From positions 248,001-312,000 of the forward strand of contig JAZKZV010000017.1 of the NCBI GenBank assembly GCA_045612845.1: a stretch of DNA of 64,000 bases, read 5' to 3'. Shown here one piece after another: positions 63,190 to 64,000 of the stretch (position 1 is the stretch's first letter; each line of letters starts with the position of its first letter). This DNA comes from Ornithomonoglobus_A sp045612845 (GTDB lineage Bacteria; Bacillota; Clostridia; UBA1381). The notes under the pieces were generated by a model, which saw nothing but the letters and a program-made list of their open reading frames with translations, was not told where the DNA came from and did not search any database. The position numbers were made by a program, and so were the translations under genes.

Positions 63190-63699
63190 ATTAGTAAGGA
63201 TGAATTACAAATCAACGAGCAAATCCGAGATGCAGAATTGCGTGTAGTTTCAGCAGACGGTGAACAGCTTGGCGTTATGGACGCTCAATCGGCGCAAAAT
63301 CTGGCAAACGAAAAAGGCCTCGACCTTGTCAAGATTGCACCGACAGCAAAACCACCTGTATGCAAGATTATGGACTATGGCAAGTACAAATTTGAGCTCG
63401 GAAAGCGCGAAAAAGAAAATAGGAAAAATCAGAAGGTTGTGAACATCAAAGAAGTTCAGCTCTCACCTTCTATAGATACCAATGACTTTAACACAAAATG
63501 CAGAAATGCCATAAAGTTTCTAAAGCATGGTGATAAAGTGCGTGTAGTGGTACGTTTTCGCGGTCGTGAGGTAAGTCATTCTGAAATAGGTTTTACCCTG
63601 CTTGAGAGATTTGCCGATGCAGTAAAAGAAGTAGGTAATGTAGAAAAACCTGCAAAATTAGAGGGCAGAAACATGTCAATGTTTTTAGGCCCGATATAA
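63190..63699 (+). CDS. infC: Translation initiation factor IF-3
   Basis: Keeps the subunits apart and checks start codons. It has about 170 residues, with INEQIRDAELRVV, KPPVCKIMDYGKYKFELGKR and the C-terminal domain KVRVVVRFRGREVSH and AKLEGRNMSMFLGP. The start is most likely ATT at 63190: AAGGAGG ends 8 bases upstream, and IF-3 genes are known to use this rare codon for self-control. A TTG at 63184 is only 2 bases from the ribosome binding site. Followed by rpmI and rplT. Confidence 0.95.
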   Translation: MSKDELQINEQIRDAELRVVSADGEQLGVMDAQSAQNLANEKGLDLVKIAPTAKPPVCKIMDYGKYKFELGKREKENRKNQKVVNIKEVQLSPSIDTNDFNTKCRNAIKFLKHGDKVRVVVRFRGREVSHSEIGFTLLERFADAVKEVGNVEKPAKLEGRNMSMFLGPI

Positions 63700-63730
63700 T
63701 TTGTTATATATTCGGAAGGAGTGAAAACAC

Positions 63731-63934
63731 ATGGCTAAGACAAAGATAAAGACACACAGAGGCGCTGCCAAGAGATTCAATCTTACAAAAAATGGTAAGG
63801 TTAAGATGAACAAAGCTTTCAGAAGACACATTCTTAACAAGAAAACAACAAAGAGAAAAAGACAGTTAAGAAAACAAGCTTACTGCTCAAAGGCAAACGC
63901 AGCAGTAATAAAGAGATTGATTCCTTACAAATAA
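63731..63934 (+). CDS. rpmI: 50S ribosomal protein L35
   Basis: A 67-residue basic ribosomal protein. It opens MAKTKIKTHRGAAKRFNLTK and has NKAFRRHILNKKTTKRKRQL. GGAAGGAG precedes the ATG. It is the second gene of the infC operon. Confidence 0.97.
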   Translation: MAKTKIKTHRGAAKRFNLTKNGKVKMNKAFRRHILNKKTTKRKRQLRKQAYCSKANAAVIKRLIPYK

Positions 63935-63957
63935 TTTGAAAGAGAGGTACTTCGATA

Positions 63958-64000
63958 ATGGCAAGAGTTAAAGGCGCTTTAAATACAAGAAAAAAACATA
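63958..64000 (+). CDS. rplT: 50S ribosomal protein L20, cut by the window edge
   Basis: The first 14 codons read MARVKGALNTRKKH, the L20 N-terminus. GAGAGG precedes the ATG, 23 bp after rpmI. The rest lies beyond the window. L20 is the likely regulator of this operon through the leader upstream. Confidence 0.9.
   Translation, partial: MARVKGALNTRKKH

Overview
The window is AT-rich, densely coded DNA from a low-GC, Gram-positive, spore-forming anaerobe, most likely a member of the Clostridia. The evidence for this is: dipicolinate synthase genes (dpaA-dpaB, made only by endospore formers), a SpoVB-like flippase, a pyruvate formate-lyase pair, an NhaC antiporter, SLH and copper-amine-oxidase-like surface domains, strong GGAGG ribosome binding sites with some GTG, TTG and ATT starts, and many TTGACA-17-TATAAT promoters. 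I cannot name the species. No tRNA, rRNA, CRISPR array, prophage or transposase gene was seen.

Layout. 1-3.5 kb: a leftward xylose operon (xylB, xylA, and an unrecognised gene running off the left edge) with a divergent AraC-type regulator. 4.3-5 kb: purC. 5.2-18.3 kb: a rightward block for RNA modification and DNA repair or topology (a Dabb protein, miaB, a YlbF-family gene, mutS, mutL, miaA, a methyltransferase, gyrA, two cyclophilins). Four of its junctions carry large imperfect palindromes. 18.3-33.7 kb: leftward genes for an SLH surface protein, mgsA, minD, a membrane protein plus a GAP1-like protein, a heterodimeric ABC exporter, a secreted papain-type protease, an aminotransferase with an Lrp regulator, NhaC and a DMT transporter. 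33.8-37.8 kb: a rightward unit with a structured leader, a PsiE-like protein, an E2-fold acyltransferase-like protein, an AMP-dependent ligase and a hemolysin-III/PAQR protein. 37.8-51.4 kb: leftward genes for an LMW phosphatase, a phosphotriesterase-like hydrolase, rpoC-rpoB, a lytic transglycosylase, pflA and pflB. 51.6-53.1 kb: dpaAB. 53.1-55.7 kb: leftward mtnN-luxS-xre and tmcAL. 55.8-64 kb: rightward nifS-iscU-flippase-pyk, rpsB-tsf, and infC-rpmI-rplT (the last cut by the window edge).

How the genes work together. Xylose enters glycolysis through xylA/xylB. Pyruvate kinase, PFL and methylglyoxal synthase mark a fermentative metabolism. MtnN and LuxS recycle S-adenosylhomocysteine, and NifS/IscU supply Fe-S clusters that MiaB and PflA need. 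rpoBC, gyrA, rpsB-tsf and infC-rpmI-rplT are core information-processing genes.

The items most worth a second look are: (1) a family of roughly 85-250 bp imperfect palindromes sitting directly after stop codons, four of which share the core CGACGTA-N-TACG-CTTC; (2) the E2-fold protein whose HxxxDG catalytic His is replaced by Glu, translationally coupled to an acyl-CoA ligase and a PAQR protein; (3) a GAP1-like protein paired with a single-pass membrane protein; and (4) an unassigned structured leader ahead of the psiE-like gene.
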